A stretch of 64,000 bases of DNA. Origin: Deferribacteres bacterium. GTDB taxonomy: Bacteria > Zhuqueibacterota > Zhuqueibacteria > Zhuqueibacterales > Geothermadaptataceae. The position numbers and the translations under genes are program-made. The stretch covers positions 124,001 to 188,000 of the forward strand of contig JACKDF010000002.1 of NCBI GenBank assembly GCA_020633655.1. Reading direction: 5' to 3'. Positions 40,557 through 50,468 of this stretch are shown here, piece after piece. Position 1 is the first letter of the stretch; each line of letters begins with the position of its first letter. The notes under the pieces are model-generated. The model made no database searches. It had not been told where the DNA came from and worked only from the letters and a program-made list of their open reading frames with translations.

Positions 40557-41444
40557 TTGAACTTTCAAACCTTTAAAATCTGGCTTCTCGCCGCACGACC
40601 AAAAACTTTATGGGCAGCCATTGCCCCGGTTCTTATGGGAACTGCACTGGCTGCCAATGATCGTGCCTTTCATTGGCCCTCCGCTTTCGTCGCACTGATC
40701 GGTGCTATTCTCATTCAAATCGGTACAAATTACGCCAACGACTACTTTGATTTTCTCAAGGGAGCAGATGCCGGCAAACGCCTCGGGCCGACAAGGGCCA
40801 CGCAAGCAGGGCAGGTGCAGCCGCAACAGATGCGTCTTGCTTTTATTCTGGTTTTTGCCCTGGCGATGCTCCTGGGAATTTATCTCGTTTGGCGTGGTGG
40901 CTGGCCGGTTGTTGCTATTGGTCTGGCATCGATTTTCTTTGGTGTTTTGTATACCGCCACGCCCTACGCTTTGGCCTATCTCGGCATTGCAGATTTGTTC
41001 GTGCTTGTCTTTTTCGGCCCTGTTGCCGTGGGTGGTACCTATTATGTTCAAACACTCACCATCGAACCATATATTCTAATCGCCGGCCTCGCTCCGGGCC
41101 TGATCTCAATGGCAATACTTGTCGTCAACAACTTGCGCGACATCGAAACAGACCGGGCTGCAGGCAAAAAGACCCTGGCGGTTCGTTTTGGAAAACAGTT
41201 CACACAAGCGGAATACATTTTGTGTCTGCTCGCTGCTTGTCTCATTTCCTTGTGGTTGTCAATCGCACACGATCTGCCCATCGCTTTGGGTATTGTCTTC
41301 CTCATTTTACCTGCCGGTATTTCCTCCATTAAAACAGTCTTCAATCCCGGCGAAGGTGTTATTTTGAATCGTGTTCTTGCTGGAACCGGTAAACTGCTTC
41401 TCTTGTATTGTGTCCTCTTTTCAGCAGCACTGCTTCTGGGATAA
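40557..41444 (+). CDS. menA: 1,4-dihydroxy-2-naphthoate polyprenyltransferase
   Basis: A UbiA-family prenyltransferase of ~295 residues with about nine membrane helices. The first Asp-rich motif is NDYFDFLKGAD (~61-71) and the second is NNLRDIETDRAAGK (~191-204). It attaches the polyprenyl chain in menaquinone synthesis. The only start consistent with the conserved KIWLLAARPKTLWAAIAPV beginning is TTG 40557, since an in-frame stop lies at 40551; it sits at the edge of a palindromic repeat and has no obvious ribosome site. menE follows after 9 bp. Confidence 0.92.
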   Translation: MNFQTFKIWLLAARPKTLWAAIAPVLMGTALAANDRAFHWPSAFVALIGAILIQIGTNYANDYFDFLKGADAGKRLGPTRATQAGQVQPQQMRLAFILVFALAMLLGIYLVWRGGWPVVAIGLASIFFGVLYTATPYALAYLGIADLFVLVFFGPVAVGGTYYVQTLTIEPYILIAGLAPGLISMAILVVNNLRDIETDRAAGKKTLAVRFGKQFTQAEYILCLLAACLISLWLSIAHDLPIALGIVFLILPAGISSIKTVFNPGEGVILNRVLAGTGKLLLLYCVLFSAALLLG

Positions 41445-41453
41445 GGGTGAACC

Positions 41454-42896
41454 ATGCAGGAAGCTGAGTCTTTGCTTGCACGCGGGAATAAATTATTTCC
41501 TAAAAATTCCGCAATCCTTTCACCAGAAAAATCTATCTCCTTTGCAGAATTTTCAGTTCTTTACAACCAGCTTTCACAAGCATTTTCTGGTATTGGCATC
41601 CAGCCTGGACAAAGAGTTGCGTTTCTGTGCCGTAATTCCTGGCAAACTGTTGTGTTGCAGCATGCCTTGATCGAATATGGTGCCGTATGCGTCGCCCTAA
41701 ATACACGAAACCCTGCAAAAGAACTCCAACAGGCAATAAAAACTGTATCCCCCATTTTTCTTTTTTATGACGCGACTCTTGCAAATTCGTCCTTAACAAC
41801 TACTCCTGCCGCTGAAATTTGTGATTTTTTTTTATCTCTACAAAATTTTGCAGAAAAAAATATACCTGAGCAAGTGAAGAATTTCCATCGACTAGCGACA
41901 ATTATTTTTACCTCCGGCAGCTCGGCGCAACCGAAATTGGCCATACACAGTTTTGCGAATCATTTCTATAGCGCTGAGGGAAGCAATACAAATATTGCAT
42001 TGTCGCCGGGTGATCGGTGGTTGTTGTCGCTGCCTTTGTATCATGTCGGTGGCCAGGCAATTTTGTGGCGGACAATGCTTGCAGGAGCATGTATTGTGAT
42101 CGCGGATGAGAAGCGGAGTCTCCTGCAAAATATCGCTGATTATTCAATCACACACCTGTCTTTGGTTGCGACACAATTGCATCGTCTGTTGCAGGAGAAG
42201 GGGGCAATTGCTGCACTACGAAAGTGTAAAGCACTGTTGCTTGGGGGCAGCGCAATTCCGGCTTCCCTGCTCGAAACGGCGATTCAGTCCGGATTGCCCA
42301 TCCATACCAGTTACGGTAGCACGGAAATGAGCTCGCAAATTACAACAACTTCACCCGGTGCAGGGTGGGATGAATTGCGAAGCTCCGGGCACGTTTTGCC
42401 AGGTCGCGATGTGAAAATCGATAAAAACGGGGAAGTGCTGGTGCGTGGAAAAACGCGTTTCATGGGGTATTGGGCAGAAGGCAATATCGTGGACACATTT
42501 GACAAAGAAGGTTATTTTCAAACCGGTGATTTGGGTTATTTTGATGAACACACCCGTCTAGTTGTACTGGGACGGAAGGATAATATGTTCATTTCTGGCG
42601 GAGAGAATATTCAACCGGAAGAAATTGAAAATGCCCTCATGGAGATTGACGGTGTCGACGCTGCCATTGTCGTTCCGGTTGCGGATAGACAGTTTGGCCA
42701 GCGACCAATCGCATTTGTACGCTGGAAGTTTGATGCCAAACCCGATGAGCAAATAGTCAAACATCTTCGGCAGATAATTGCCGCCTATAAAATTCCGGAT
42801 CGTTTCTTTGCATGGCCGCAGGATGTCAACGATGAGCAGTTAAAATTAAACCGACTTTTTTTTGAAGGCAAAGCGGAAGAAATGCTGCGCTCCTGA
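41454..42896 (+). CDS. menE: o-Succinylbenzoate-CoA ligase
   Basis: A 480-residue ANL-superfamily adenylating enzyme: P-loop IIFTSGSSAQPK (~148-159), A5 motif YGSTEMSSQ (~283-291), A7 TGDLGYFD and A8 GRKDNMFISGGENIQPEEIE. The catalytic lysine lies near the end (KLNR). Its 9-bp spacing from menA supports MenE over other acyl-CoA ligases; the enzyme activates o-succinylbenzoate before naphthoate ring closure. Other men genes are not in the window. Confidence 0.85.
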   Translation: MQEAESLLARGNKLFPKNSAILSPEKSISFAEFSVLYNQLSQAFSGIGIQPGQRVAFLCRNSWQTVVLQHALIEYGAVCVALNTRNPAKELQQAIKTVSPIFLFYDATLANSSLTTTPAAEICDFFLSLQNFAEKNIPEQVKNFHRLATIIFTSGSSAQPKLAIHSFANHFYSAEGSNTNIALSPGDRWLLSLPLYHVGGQAILWRTMLAGACIVIADEKRSLLQNIADYSITHLSLVATQLHRLLQEKGAIAALRKCKALLLGGSAIPASLLETAIQSGLPIHTSYGSTEMSSQITTTSPGAGWDELRSSGHVLPGRDVKIDKNGEVLVRGKTRFMGYWAEGNIVDTFDKEGYFQTGDLGYFDEHTRLVVLGRKDNMFISGGENIQPEEIENALMEIDGVDAAIVVPVADRQFGQRPIAFVRWKFDAKPDEQIVKHLRQIIAAYKIPDRFFAWPQDVNDEQLKLNRLFFEGKAEEMLRS

Positions 42897-42973
42897 TGTT
42901 ACCCAGCATCATGTGTGATTATATTGATATTTCTCTAGTTGTGATACTTTCGTGAAGAATTTACCCTATATTG

Positions 42974-43711
42974 ATGCCTATGGAAAACGTTAAACAAAAA
43001 ATTATCATCATTGAAGATGATACGGATATAGCGGATTTGGTCGAGATTCACCTGAATGATTTAGGTTATGTGCTCGACAGGGCAACCAATGGCCGGGAAG
43101 GCCTGGAAAAAGCGTGTGACGGAAATTATGCATTAATCATTCTCGACTTGATGCTCCCGGGAATGGACGGACTGGAAGTCTGCAAGCGAATTCGGGAAAA
43201 CAACAAATATACGCCTATTCTCATACTCAGTGCAAAATCCGAAGAATTGGATAAAGTACTTGGCCTGGAATTGGGAGCCGATGATTATCTCACCAAGCCT
43301 TTCAGTATTCGGGAACTTCTCGCCCGGGTTAAAGCCATTTTCCGGCGAATTGAAGCGGACCAGGCGAAAGCTGGCAGTGGTCAAGCAGCGGAGGTTCTCC
43401 TCTTTCACAACCTGGCGATTTACCTGGCAAAGCGCAAAGTTCTCCTCGATGGCACTCCTGTGGATTTGACAGCAAAAGAATTCGATTTGTTGGTGCAATT
43501 TGCCAGCAATCCAGGCCGTGCCTATTCACGGCAAGAGTTGCTCGACCTGGTCTGGGGCTATCATTTCGATGGCTATGATCACACCGTGAATTCCCATATC
43601 AACCGGTTGCGCAGTAAAATTGAGAAGAATCCGGCTGAGCCGTTATTTATCCAAACCGTATGGGGAATCGGCTACCGCTTTATCGAACCGGATGAGTTGC
43701 CGCGACAATGA
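42974..43711 (+). CDS. OmpR/PhoB-family response regulator
   Basis: Start ATG 42974 (a second ATG at 42980 and a TTG at 42971 are alternatives; no strong ribosome site decides). The receiver domain has IIEDD, phosphoacceptor Asp ~58 in IILDLMLPGMDG, and K ~108 in LTKPF. The C-terminal winged helix includes LTAKEFDLLVQFASNPGRAYSR and HTVNSHINRLRSKIE. It should bind direct repeats near its target genes; targets are unknown. It overlaps the kinase gene by 4 bp. Confidence 0.93.
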   Translation: MPMENVKQKIIIIEDDTDIADLVEIHLNDLGYVLDRATNGREGLEKACDGNYALIILDLMLPGMDGLEVCKRIRENNKYTPILILSAKSEELDKVLGLELGADDYLTKPFSIRELLARVKAIFRRIEADQAKAGSGQAAEVLLFHNLAIYLAKRKVLLDGTPVDLTAKEFDLLVQFASNPGRAYSRQELLDLVWGYHFDGYDHTVNSHINRLRSKIEKNPAEPLFIQTVWGIGYRFIEPDELPRQ

Positions 43712-45177
43712 AATTCTTTAACACACTCTACGGCAAAATTTCGATACTTTTCACTGCTCTGCTGCTTACCATGGCGGTAGTACAGACTGGAATTTTAATG
43801 CATTCCGCACAGCGTTATGTGCAGGAATCCGATCAGAAATTGAACCGCAGTCTTGCAACCCACCTTGCGGAAGAGTTTACCCCGTTTCTCAGTGATAGCA
43901 TCGAATACTCCGATATTCAGCAAACGATGCATTATCTCATGGTGACGAATCCCCGTGTGGAAATATATCTGCTCGATACCGATGGCCAAATACTCACTTT
44001 TTTTGCTGATCCGGAAAAAATCAAACGACACGAAGTCGCTCTAAAGCCTATTTTGCGTTTTTTCAACGAGCCCGGATCTATGCCAGTTCTGGGAGATGAT
44101 CCACGACAGCTTGAGGGACAGAAACCGTTTTCTGTTGCGAAAATAAAGCTGGCCAATGAAAAACCGGGATATCTTTATGTTATTCTGGGCGGAGAAGATT
44201 ATGATTCCGCTGCAGCAATGGTACAGAACAGTTATATTCTACGCACATCGGTACTTATCCTATTGTTGGTCGTTGTTGTCACCGGGGTTGTCGGCTTGTT
44301 GCTCTTCGCCTTTTTAACGAAAAAGCTCAATATAATGACCGCTGTTGTGCGGAAATTTGAGCATGGACATTACACGGAGCGAATTGGCAGCACTTCCCAT
44401 GATGAACTTGGCCAGTTGTCGCATGCATTTGATCAAATGGCTGATACGATCGTAGCCAACATGGAAGAATTGCAAAGAACCGATGCATTGCGTCGTGAAC
44501 TCGTGGCCAATATTTCCCATGATTTGCGAAGCCCTCTGGCATCAATTCAGGGCTATCTCGAAACAATTTTGATGAAAGATCAATCCCTCGTACCGGAGCA
44601 GCGTGAGAAATATTTGCACATTCTGCTTAAAAATACCAACATGCTGAACAAACTTGTTGGCGATTTGTTCGAACTATCAAAACTCGATGCCCGGCAGATT
44701 GAACCACAAGTGGAACCATTTAATATGGCAGAGCTAACCCAGGATGTGGTTATGAAATTTCAACCGCTTGCCGGGGAGATGGGTGTTGCCCTTACTGCTG
44801 ATTTGCCAAAGGATTTGCCAAATGTCAGAGGTGACCTGGCTTTGATCGAGCGGGCACTTTCAAACCTAATTGAAAATGCAGTGCGTTACACACCGGGAAA
44901 CGGAAGTGTATGCGTTCGGTTAGAAAATACCAACCATGCCGTTTATGTCTTTGTTTCAGACACAGGACCAGGTATTCCTGCCGAAGACTTATCGCGTATT
45001 TTTGAACGCTTTTACCGTCTGGAGAAGAGTCGAACATCTCGTCATGGTGCAGGCCTGGGATTGGCGATTGCTCAGAAGATAATCGAGTTGCACAACAGCC
45101 GTATTAAGGTCGAGAGTGTGGTTAATGAAGGAACAACGTTTTCATTTGTCTTGCCGGCGGTTCTGTCTTCTTATTAA
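43708..45177 (+). CDS. Sensor histidine kinase with periplasmic domain
   Basis: A 489-residue membrane kinase: TM1 (~9-29), a periplasmic sensor region of ~140 residues, TM2 (~176-200), HAMP (~200-252), HisKA with H271 in ANISHDLRSPLASIQGY, and HATPase_c with NLIENAVRYTPGNG, DTGPGIP and GAGLGLAIAQKI. It partners the adjacent regulator by its 4-bp overlap. The sensor domain has no recognised ligand motif. A hairpin follows downstream. Confidence 0.93.
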   Translation: MKFFNTLYGKISILFTALLLTMAVVQTGILMHSAQRYVQESDQKLNRSLATHLAEEFTPFLSDSIEYSDIQQTMHYLMVTNPRVEIYLLDTDGQILTFFADPEKIKRHEVALKPILRFFNEPGSMPVLGDDPRQLEGQKPFSVAKIKLANEKPGYLYVILGGEDYDSAAAMVQNSYILRTSVLILLLVVVVTGVVGLLLFAFLTKKLNIMTAVVRKFEHGHYTERIGSTSHDELGQLSHAFDQMADTIVANMEELQRTDALRRELVANISHDLRSPLASIQGYLETILMKDQSLVPEQREKYLHILLKNTNMLNKLVGDLFELSKLDARQIEPQVEPFNMAELTQDVVMKFQPLAGEMGVALTADLPKDLPNVRGDLALIERALSNLIENAVRYTPGNGSVCVRLENTNHAVYVFVSDTGPGIPAEDLSRIFERFYRLEKSRTSRHGAGLGLAIAQKIIELHNSRIKVESVVNEGTTFSFVLPAVLSSY

Positions 45178-45296
45178 CTCTGTTTTACTAAAAAAATGAA
45201 AAATTGGATCGAACACGAACCATTTACACATTGTGCAGAATTTGAAGGATTATGAGGGCATTCTCTAAGAAATATTCTGGATTTTTAGAAAGGAAA

Positions 45297-45328
45297 ACGG
45301 ATGGTTCTGTGAAAACAAAACCATCCGT
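45297..45328. terminator. Hairpin terminator between convergent genes
   Basis: Stem ACGGATGGTT (45297-45306) and AACCATCCGT (45319-45328). On the minus strand it is followed by a T-rich tract, so it best serves the polysaccharide export gene; on the plus strand the downstream T content is low. Confidence 0.75.
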
Positions 45329-45358
45329 TGAATAAAATTTGCACCTGGGGAAGGGGTT

Positions 45359-46636
45359 CTACTTTGCAGTGTCCGCATTTATTAAACCAACAGCTTTCGC
45401 AGCGATTAAAATTGATGCAATGTATCCGGCTGCTTCCAGTATTTTCAGAAGCCGAGTCTGATAAGAGAATGGAACAAAAATAGAATCGCCTCTCCTGATG
45501 TCTGTTTGTGCTCCTTTCACTTTTTTACCAGAAATCGCACTCAAAACCTGGATTCTGTCCAAAGAACCCATTTCCTCCGTCCCGCCAGCCAGTCCGGCAT
45601 AATCCAGCGCTTTCAGTCCAGCGAAATATGGAAAATAACCGGGGTTACGTACGGCGCCATGCACGTAAACATATTCTTTTAGATAAGAGAGAAATAGTTT
45701 ATCACCTGCCTGCAGTTGCGTCGATGCGGAAACGCTGCCGTTATTTTCGCTGGCGTTAAAACTCAATTTTGTCAGATCTCCATTTCTTTGCAGATAAATG
45801 CCTTGCAAATCAGTTGATCTATCAATGGCCCTGATTCGGTATAAAAATGATTTAACCGTTTCGTTTTTAACGATTTCATGCATTCCCTGAATTTCAGCAT
45901 TTCCCTCAATCGAGACGGTGCCGCCATCTGTAGCAATGGGAGGAACAAAAATAGCATCCCCGCCTCGAAGGAAAACGTCCTGCGACAAATCAGCCTCGCT
46001 GTAAATAGCCGACAAGTCGATTGTATCCACTTTGCCGTCTGTGTGTTTGATTTGAATTTTATCCAACGCAGCCCAGTCTGAAAAACCTTCTGCTTGCTGC
46101 ACAAAACTGGTGACTTTATCAATAGCAGAGCCCGTGTAGGTTCCCGGTGTATTTACCTGGCCAAGCACATGAACTTTAATCAGACGCGGCTGTGTGAGAA
46201 CTGCCGTAAGCTCAATTTTATTGAGATCATACTTCTGTTCACTCTTGGCTTTAATCAGTGAAAAGGTTTCACTGAGTGTTTTTTCCCGGACGTCGATACC
46301 GCCCAATGTCGGAATAAAGAGTGTTCCACTAACAGAAACAGGTGCTGTATAAAGCTGATCTTCAAGGCTGCCAATTCCAAAGCTGATTGTGAAAATATCG
46401 CCGGGACCGACAACGTAAATATCCGGATCGATAGGCCCTTCGGAGGCGATTTGCAAACCTGTGTCTTTGAGTTTGTTTTCGAATAATTTTTTTTGTTTTT
46501 GCGTCTGTTTATCCCGATCCGATGAAAGCCGATAATCGATGAATTCGTTGTCAGCTCGGAAGCGTTGTGCAAAAGCATCGAATGAAAGCAATGCTGACAA
46601 AATTAGACAGGCAAAAATTAAACGTGAGAGTTTCAA
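45359..46636 (-). CDS. Wza-like polysaccharide export protein (SLBB domains)
   Basis: A 425-residue exported protein with a signal peptide ending near DAFAQ (~23). VVGPGDIFTISFG (~75-87) is the polysaccharide-export motif, followed by beta-grasp SLBB segments (KVHVLGQVNTPGTYTG, YVHGAVRNPGYFPY). A hydrophobic helix near the C-terminus (~398-418) may span the outer membrane as in Wza. Lacking a lipobox Cys is a difference from Wza. It overlaps the GT9 gene by 4 bp and is presumably part of an exopolysaccharide export route. Confidence 0.85.
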   Translation of the reverse strand: MKLSRLIFACLILSALLSFDAFAQRFRADNEFIDYRLSSDRDKQTQKQKKLFENKLKDTGLQIASEGPIDPDIYVVGPGDIFTISFGIGSLEDQLYTAPVSVSGTLFIPTLGGIDVREKTLSETFSLIKAKSEQKYDLNKIELTAVLTQPRLIKVHVLGQVNTPGTYTGSAIDKVTSFVQQAEGFSDWAALDKIQIKHTDGKVDTIDLSAIYSEADLSQDVFLRGGDAIFVPPIATDGGTVSIEGNAEIQGMHEIVKNETVKSFLYRIRAIDRSTDLQGIYLQRNGDLTKLSFNASENNGSVSASTQLQAGDKLFLSYLKEYVYVHGAVRNPGYFPYFAGLKALDYAGLAGGTEEMGSLDRIQVLSAISGKKVKGAQTDIRRGDSIFVPFSYQTRLLKILEAAGYIASILIAAKAVGLINADTAK

Positions 46637-47745
46637 TTGCTGCTCCTTTGGTGTAGGAAAGAACGATCACAAATTTCTTCAAATTTATTAAAAATAGTCG
46701 CTACAGGAATTTCAATACAATAGGGCCTATCCATACGACACAGCGGCTCATGGTTTTCGTTGTAACACGGCTGAAAAGGACATTGTTTTATAAAAAGTAT
46801 ATCCTGCAGGTAATTTTCAGGCACGATCATTTGCGGATCCACGGAACCAAACAGTCCGATGATCTGTTTGTGCATGCCCATTGCCACGTTTAGCAGGCCA
46901 CCGTCGGGGCCAATGATAATATCAGTGTGGGCGATAAACCCCATAGTCTCCTGAATTGAATATTGGCCAGCATAATTATATGCTCTCTGATGGATTTTTG
47001 CAATGTTTTCTCCTGCATCGAAATCACTGCCTAATAAAATGAAAACAGCGGATTTATATTTCCCGCTTAATTTTTCAACGAGTTCGTTGAAATAAAGCTG
47101 TGGATATGTTTTCGAAGGCCAACGTCCTCCAACAATTAATCCGATAATGATAGTGGGATTTTGATCAAATACCGGCTGTAGGTGGAGGTGTGCTTTTTCA
47201 ATGGCATACTTTGCTAATGCTAAGGCCGGACGGCCCAGTTGTTCCAAACCCAGGTGTGCAGCAAGCCGGTTATAGCGAAGAACATGTGATTCCTTTTTAC
47301 GAATTTTCAGCGAGTAATTATATCCAATAAAATAAGCAGGTTTGAGAAAAAGAGCTGCCATATAGTGTGACATTTTTCGCGATGGTGCGATGAATAGATT
47401 AAATTCTCCTTTAAATTTCTTTAAACTTTGAATATTGTCAATAGTTCGAAACTGAAATTCGGGATAGGTATCTCTTAGAATATTTTTTGTTCTTGGGAGT
47501 TCAAATATCCAGACTTGAGCCTGCGGAAAAATTGTTTTTAAATTTTGCAGAAAAGTTGTTAAAATTATCGCATCACCAATTCCTGCAAATAATGGTATAG
47601 CAATTTTATTTATATTTTTTAAATTAGTTTTTTTGAAGCAGGAAATATGGAGTTTTAAAAGAATGATAAATGCGATCTCGATTAATTTTTTTCCTGCTGT
47701 TAGAGAAAAATTTTTGAACTGGTTTAGTAAAAGCATTATATTCAT
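46633..47745 (-). CDS. Glycosyltransferase family 9 (heptosyltransferase-like)
   Basis: A 370-residue GT-B enzyme with IPLFAGIGDAIILTTFLQNLK near the N-terminus, IIGLIVGGRWPSKTYPQ (~198-214), and the C-terminal IAHTDIIIGPDGGLLNVAMG, the sugar-nucleotide binding signature of GT9. GT9 members add heptose or similar sugars to LPS core. The first ~40 residues contain a hydrophobic stretch. CPFQPCYNENHEPLC near the end is a cysteine-rich tail often seen in this family. Confidence 0.85.
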   Translation of the reverse strand: MNIMLLLNQFKNFSLTAGKKLIEIAFIILLKLHISCFKKTNLKNINKIAIPLFAGIGDAIILTTFLQNLKTIFPQAQVWIFELPRTKNILRDTYPEFQFRTIDNIQSLKKFKGEFNLFIAPSRKMSHYMAALFLKPAYFIGYNYSLKIRKKESHVLRYNRLAAHLGLEQLGRPALALAKYAIEKAHLHLQPVFDQNPTIIIGLIVGGRWPSKTYPQLYFNELVEKLSGKYKSAVFILLGSDFDAGENIAKIHQRAYNYAGQYSIQETMGFIAHTDIIIGPDGGLLNVAMGMHKQIIGLFGSVDPQMIVPENYLQDILFIKQCPFQPCYNENHEPLCRMDRPYCIEIPVATIFNKFEEICDRSFLHQRSSN

Positions 47746-48171
47746 TTATTTATTGCGAGCTTAAAATTTGGTCGATAAAAGATCAAAAAATATATGACTC
47801 TATTTGAAAAATAATATCTTTTTTTTTAGTTTTCATAATGTGCGCCAGGAATTGGATCGATTTTTAGTTGGTATTTCAATTATCTCAGGAAAATTTCACA
47901 AAAGAACTTGAGCTTGAGAAAGAAATTACTTTTCTTGAATTTCGTATAAAATGATCCGATTTCAGGATTATAAAGAGCTCAGCGGATGGCTGTTGGATTT
48001 TTAAATTGAACCAGGGCCGGAGAAATATCGTTGTTAATGCAAATACGGCAAACGGTATTAATCGATGAAGATATCCGTTACTCCGTTAACGAATAATAAG
48101 AGAAATTCCCGGATTAATAATTCATTGAGCGCGATTCCAAAAGAAATAGAATAGCACTTTTTTTGAAAGAA
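47746..48171. other. AT-rich divergent intergenic region
   Basis: About 425 bp between the divergent GT9 and GT4 genes with no credible gene. It should hold both promoters; I see only short A/T runs and a CCGTTACTCCGTTAACG near 48076, none diagnostic. Confidence 0.4.
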
Positions 48172-49413
48172 ATGGCTGAAAAATTTAAAGTTCTTCACAT
48201 AATCACCCATATGCATGTCGGTGGAGCACAGGATAATACCCTCATTACTGTGGAACGGCATGACAGAAAGAAATTTGATGTCACGCTTATGTGTTCTCCG
48301 GAAGGTGCATGGGTTGAGCGAGCAAAACAAATTCCGAATCTCAATATCGTCTTTATTGAAAAATTAACCCGCCCAATTCACCCTGTATCGGATGTGCTGG
48401 CATTCTTTCAAATTTACCGCCATCTAAAAACAGAAAAATATGACATAGTCCACACACATAGTTCAAAACCTGGATTTCTCGGGCGTATAGCGGCAAAATT
48501 AGCCAAGGTTCCAGTTGTCGTGCACACGATACATGGCTTTCCCTTCCATGATTTCATGATGCCAGTTCTACGGCGTTTTTTTATTTTTCTCGAAAAGCAG
48601 TGTGCCTATTTAAGTGATAGAATGATCACAGTCTCAAACCTCAATTTGAAAAAGACAGTTGAGCTGGGAATTGCACAACCGGAGAAATTGGTCAACATTT
48701 ACAGCGGCATCGATTTTCGAAATTTTGATCACCCGGTCGACAGGAGAAAAATCAGAAATGAGCTTGGAATCCCTGAAGATTTTCATGTCGTGGGTATGAT
48801 CGGCAGGCTTTCAAAGCAAAAATCTCCATGGAATCTTGTGAAAGCTGCTCCTCTGGTCCTGAGGCGTCACCCCAATACTGTTTTCCTTAGCGTTGGTAAT
48901 GGTGAATTGCAAAAGGAAATGCACACACTTGCGCATAGTCTTAAATTAGGTGATCGTTTCAGGTTTCTCGGATTTCGTGAGGACATTGCAGAACTTTTGC
49001 ACATTTTTGATGTCTATACTTTACCTTCGCAATGGGAAGGATTAGGTCGCAGCCTGACCGAAGCGATGTACATGAAAAAAGCGGTGATCGCATCTGATGT
49101 TGAAGGTGTTCCGGAATTGGTTGAGCATGAAAAAACTGGTCTGCTGGTTCCGCCAAACAATCCGGAAAAATTAGCAGAATCCATAATTCTTCTGCTGGAA
49201 GACGCAGCACTCCGAAAGCATCTTGGGGAAAAAGCCTATTTACAGGTAAAAGACACTTTTGAAGCAGATAAAATGGTACACGATATTGAAAAGTTATATG
49301 CTGAACATCTTCTCACGAATGAAGTGACGGTAAAGAAACGAAAAAATGGCAAAGTCGAATCTGTTAATCCTGCAAAAGATTTAATTCCCTCCTCAAAAGA
49401 AGTCGTCTCGTAG
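48172..49413 (+). CDS. Glycosyltransferase family 4
   Basis: ATG 48172 is preferred to TTG 48163. The 413-residue GT-B protein has HIITHMHVGGAQDNT at the start, HTHSSKPGFLGRIAA (~98-112), VGMIGRLSKQKSPW (~206-219) and the donor-site EX7E in WEGLGRSLTEAM (~293-304). GT4 enzymes build capsular or exopolysaccharide chains. A Lys/Ser-rich tail (~390-413) is family-atypical. It is read away from the GT9/export pair and is likely in the same process. Confidence 0.88.
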   Translation: MAEKFKVLHIITHMHVGGAQDNTLITVERHDRKKFDVTLMCSPEGAWVERAKQIPNLNIVFIEKLTRPIHPVSDVLAFFQIYRHLKTEKYDIVHTHSSKPGFLGRIAAKLAKVPVVVHTIHGFPFHDFMMPVLRRFFIFLEKQCAYLSDRMITVSNLNLKKTVELGIAQPEKLVNIYSGIDFRNFDHPVDRRKIRNELGIPEDFHVVGMIGRLSKQKSPWNLVKAAPLVLRRHPNTVFLSVGNGELQKEMHTLAHSLKLGDRFRFLGFREDIAELLHIFDVYTLPSQWEGLGRSLTEAMYMKKAVIASDVEGVPELVEHEKTGLLVPPNNPEKLAESIILLLEDAALRKHLGEKAYLQVKDTFEADKMVHDIEKLYAEHLLTNEVTVKKRKNGKVESVNPAKDLIPSSKEVVS

Positions 49414-49542
49414 TAACGACCTGTTCATTTTTTGCATTTAATAAAAGTGGTTTATTTTGAAATTCTCCTTGTTGTTAGCCACTTCAATTCTTAATTTAAC
49501 GAACAAAAATTCGCGTAAAATTACAGGGATTTAGCTGATATA

Positions 49543-50271
49543 ATGATTTTTGTTGGGAATGACATTGTCGATTTACAATCGGATAGCGTTGGAAATAAAC
49601 ACGAGGATCTACGCTTTCTCCGGCGTGTTTTTACTGAAGAAGAACGCAGGAAGATAGAACTCAATGACAATCCGGAAATTGCGTTGTGGATGCACTGGGC
49701 AGCTAAAGAAGCTGCTTATAAAGTTGTCTGCAAATTACAAAAACCACGCCCGGTATTTGCCCATGCGCAATTTGTTGTCGATTTCAAATCAAGTGAAGAT
49801 TTTGGGCTATTTTCAAATATTGTACATGCGACGGTTCGCTTCAGAGCTGTCGTCCTGGAAGTACAATTTGAAGTTGGCCAGGATTTCATTCACGCAATCG
49901 CATATTATCCTTTTGGTGAAGGTTTGAATGCTTTCGCCATCTTGTCAGGAAAGCGCGTAACCTCCAGTGCAGATTTATCTTTATGGGACGATGACAAATG
50001 GCTGCAATCGAATTTTACCGAGAATGAATTGCTTTCTTGTGTGCGTTCCGAATCTGCACTTGTACGCTATTTTACAAAGCAAGCGATAGGGAAACATTTA
50101 GAATTTGATGATTCCCGCGTACAGATCATTCGATCCCAGATTCCTGATAATTTCCAGCCGCCCTATCTTTTAATTGATGGCCGTCGCACGGAAATGGATG
50201 TTAGCCTTTCTCACCATGAACGGTTTGTGGCCTGGTCATTCAGTGTACGTCGTGCGGGAGAAATTGGGTAG
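49543..50271 (+). CDS. 4'-Phosphopantetheinyl transferase-superfamily protein
   Basis: A 242-residue protein with IFVGNDIVDLQSDS at the start, WMHWAAKEAAYKV (~49-61; the W-KEA-Y motif) and the C-terminal MDVSLSHHERFVAWSF. The D9-type magnesium ligand and KEAAYK are those of PPTases, which transfer phosphopantetheine from CoA to carrier proteins. It is longer than AcpS (~120 residues), with a non-standard arrangement of the two halves, and no carrier protein or synthase is nearby. Which carrier it serves is unclear. Confidence 0.75.
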   Translation: MIFVGNDIVDLQSDSVGNKHEDLRFLRRVFTEEERRKIELNDNPEIALWMHWAAKEAAYKVVCKLQKPRPVFAHAQFVVDFKSSEDFGLFSNIVHATVRFRAVVLEVQFEVGQDFIHAIAYYPFGEGLNAFAILSGKRVTSSADLSLWDDDKWLQSNFTENELLSCVRSESALVRYFTKQAIGKHLEFDDSRVQIIRSQIPDNFQPPYLLIDGRRTEMDVSLSHHERFVAWSFSVRRAGEIG

Positions 50272-50468
50272 GATACATCAGGTTTTCCAGTATTAAAAGC
50301 TGTGGATTGCCGCATTAAGTCAGCAAATTTTAAACACCCACAGATGTGTGCCATGGCTTTCGCCTACACGAAAAACAACGCATATACAATTAATAACGAA
50401 GAAAACAATTTTGCCAGTATCTCAATTGGCAAGAACATTCATAGAACCCCATACGAAATAAATGAGCC

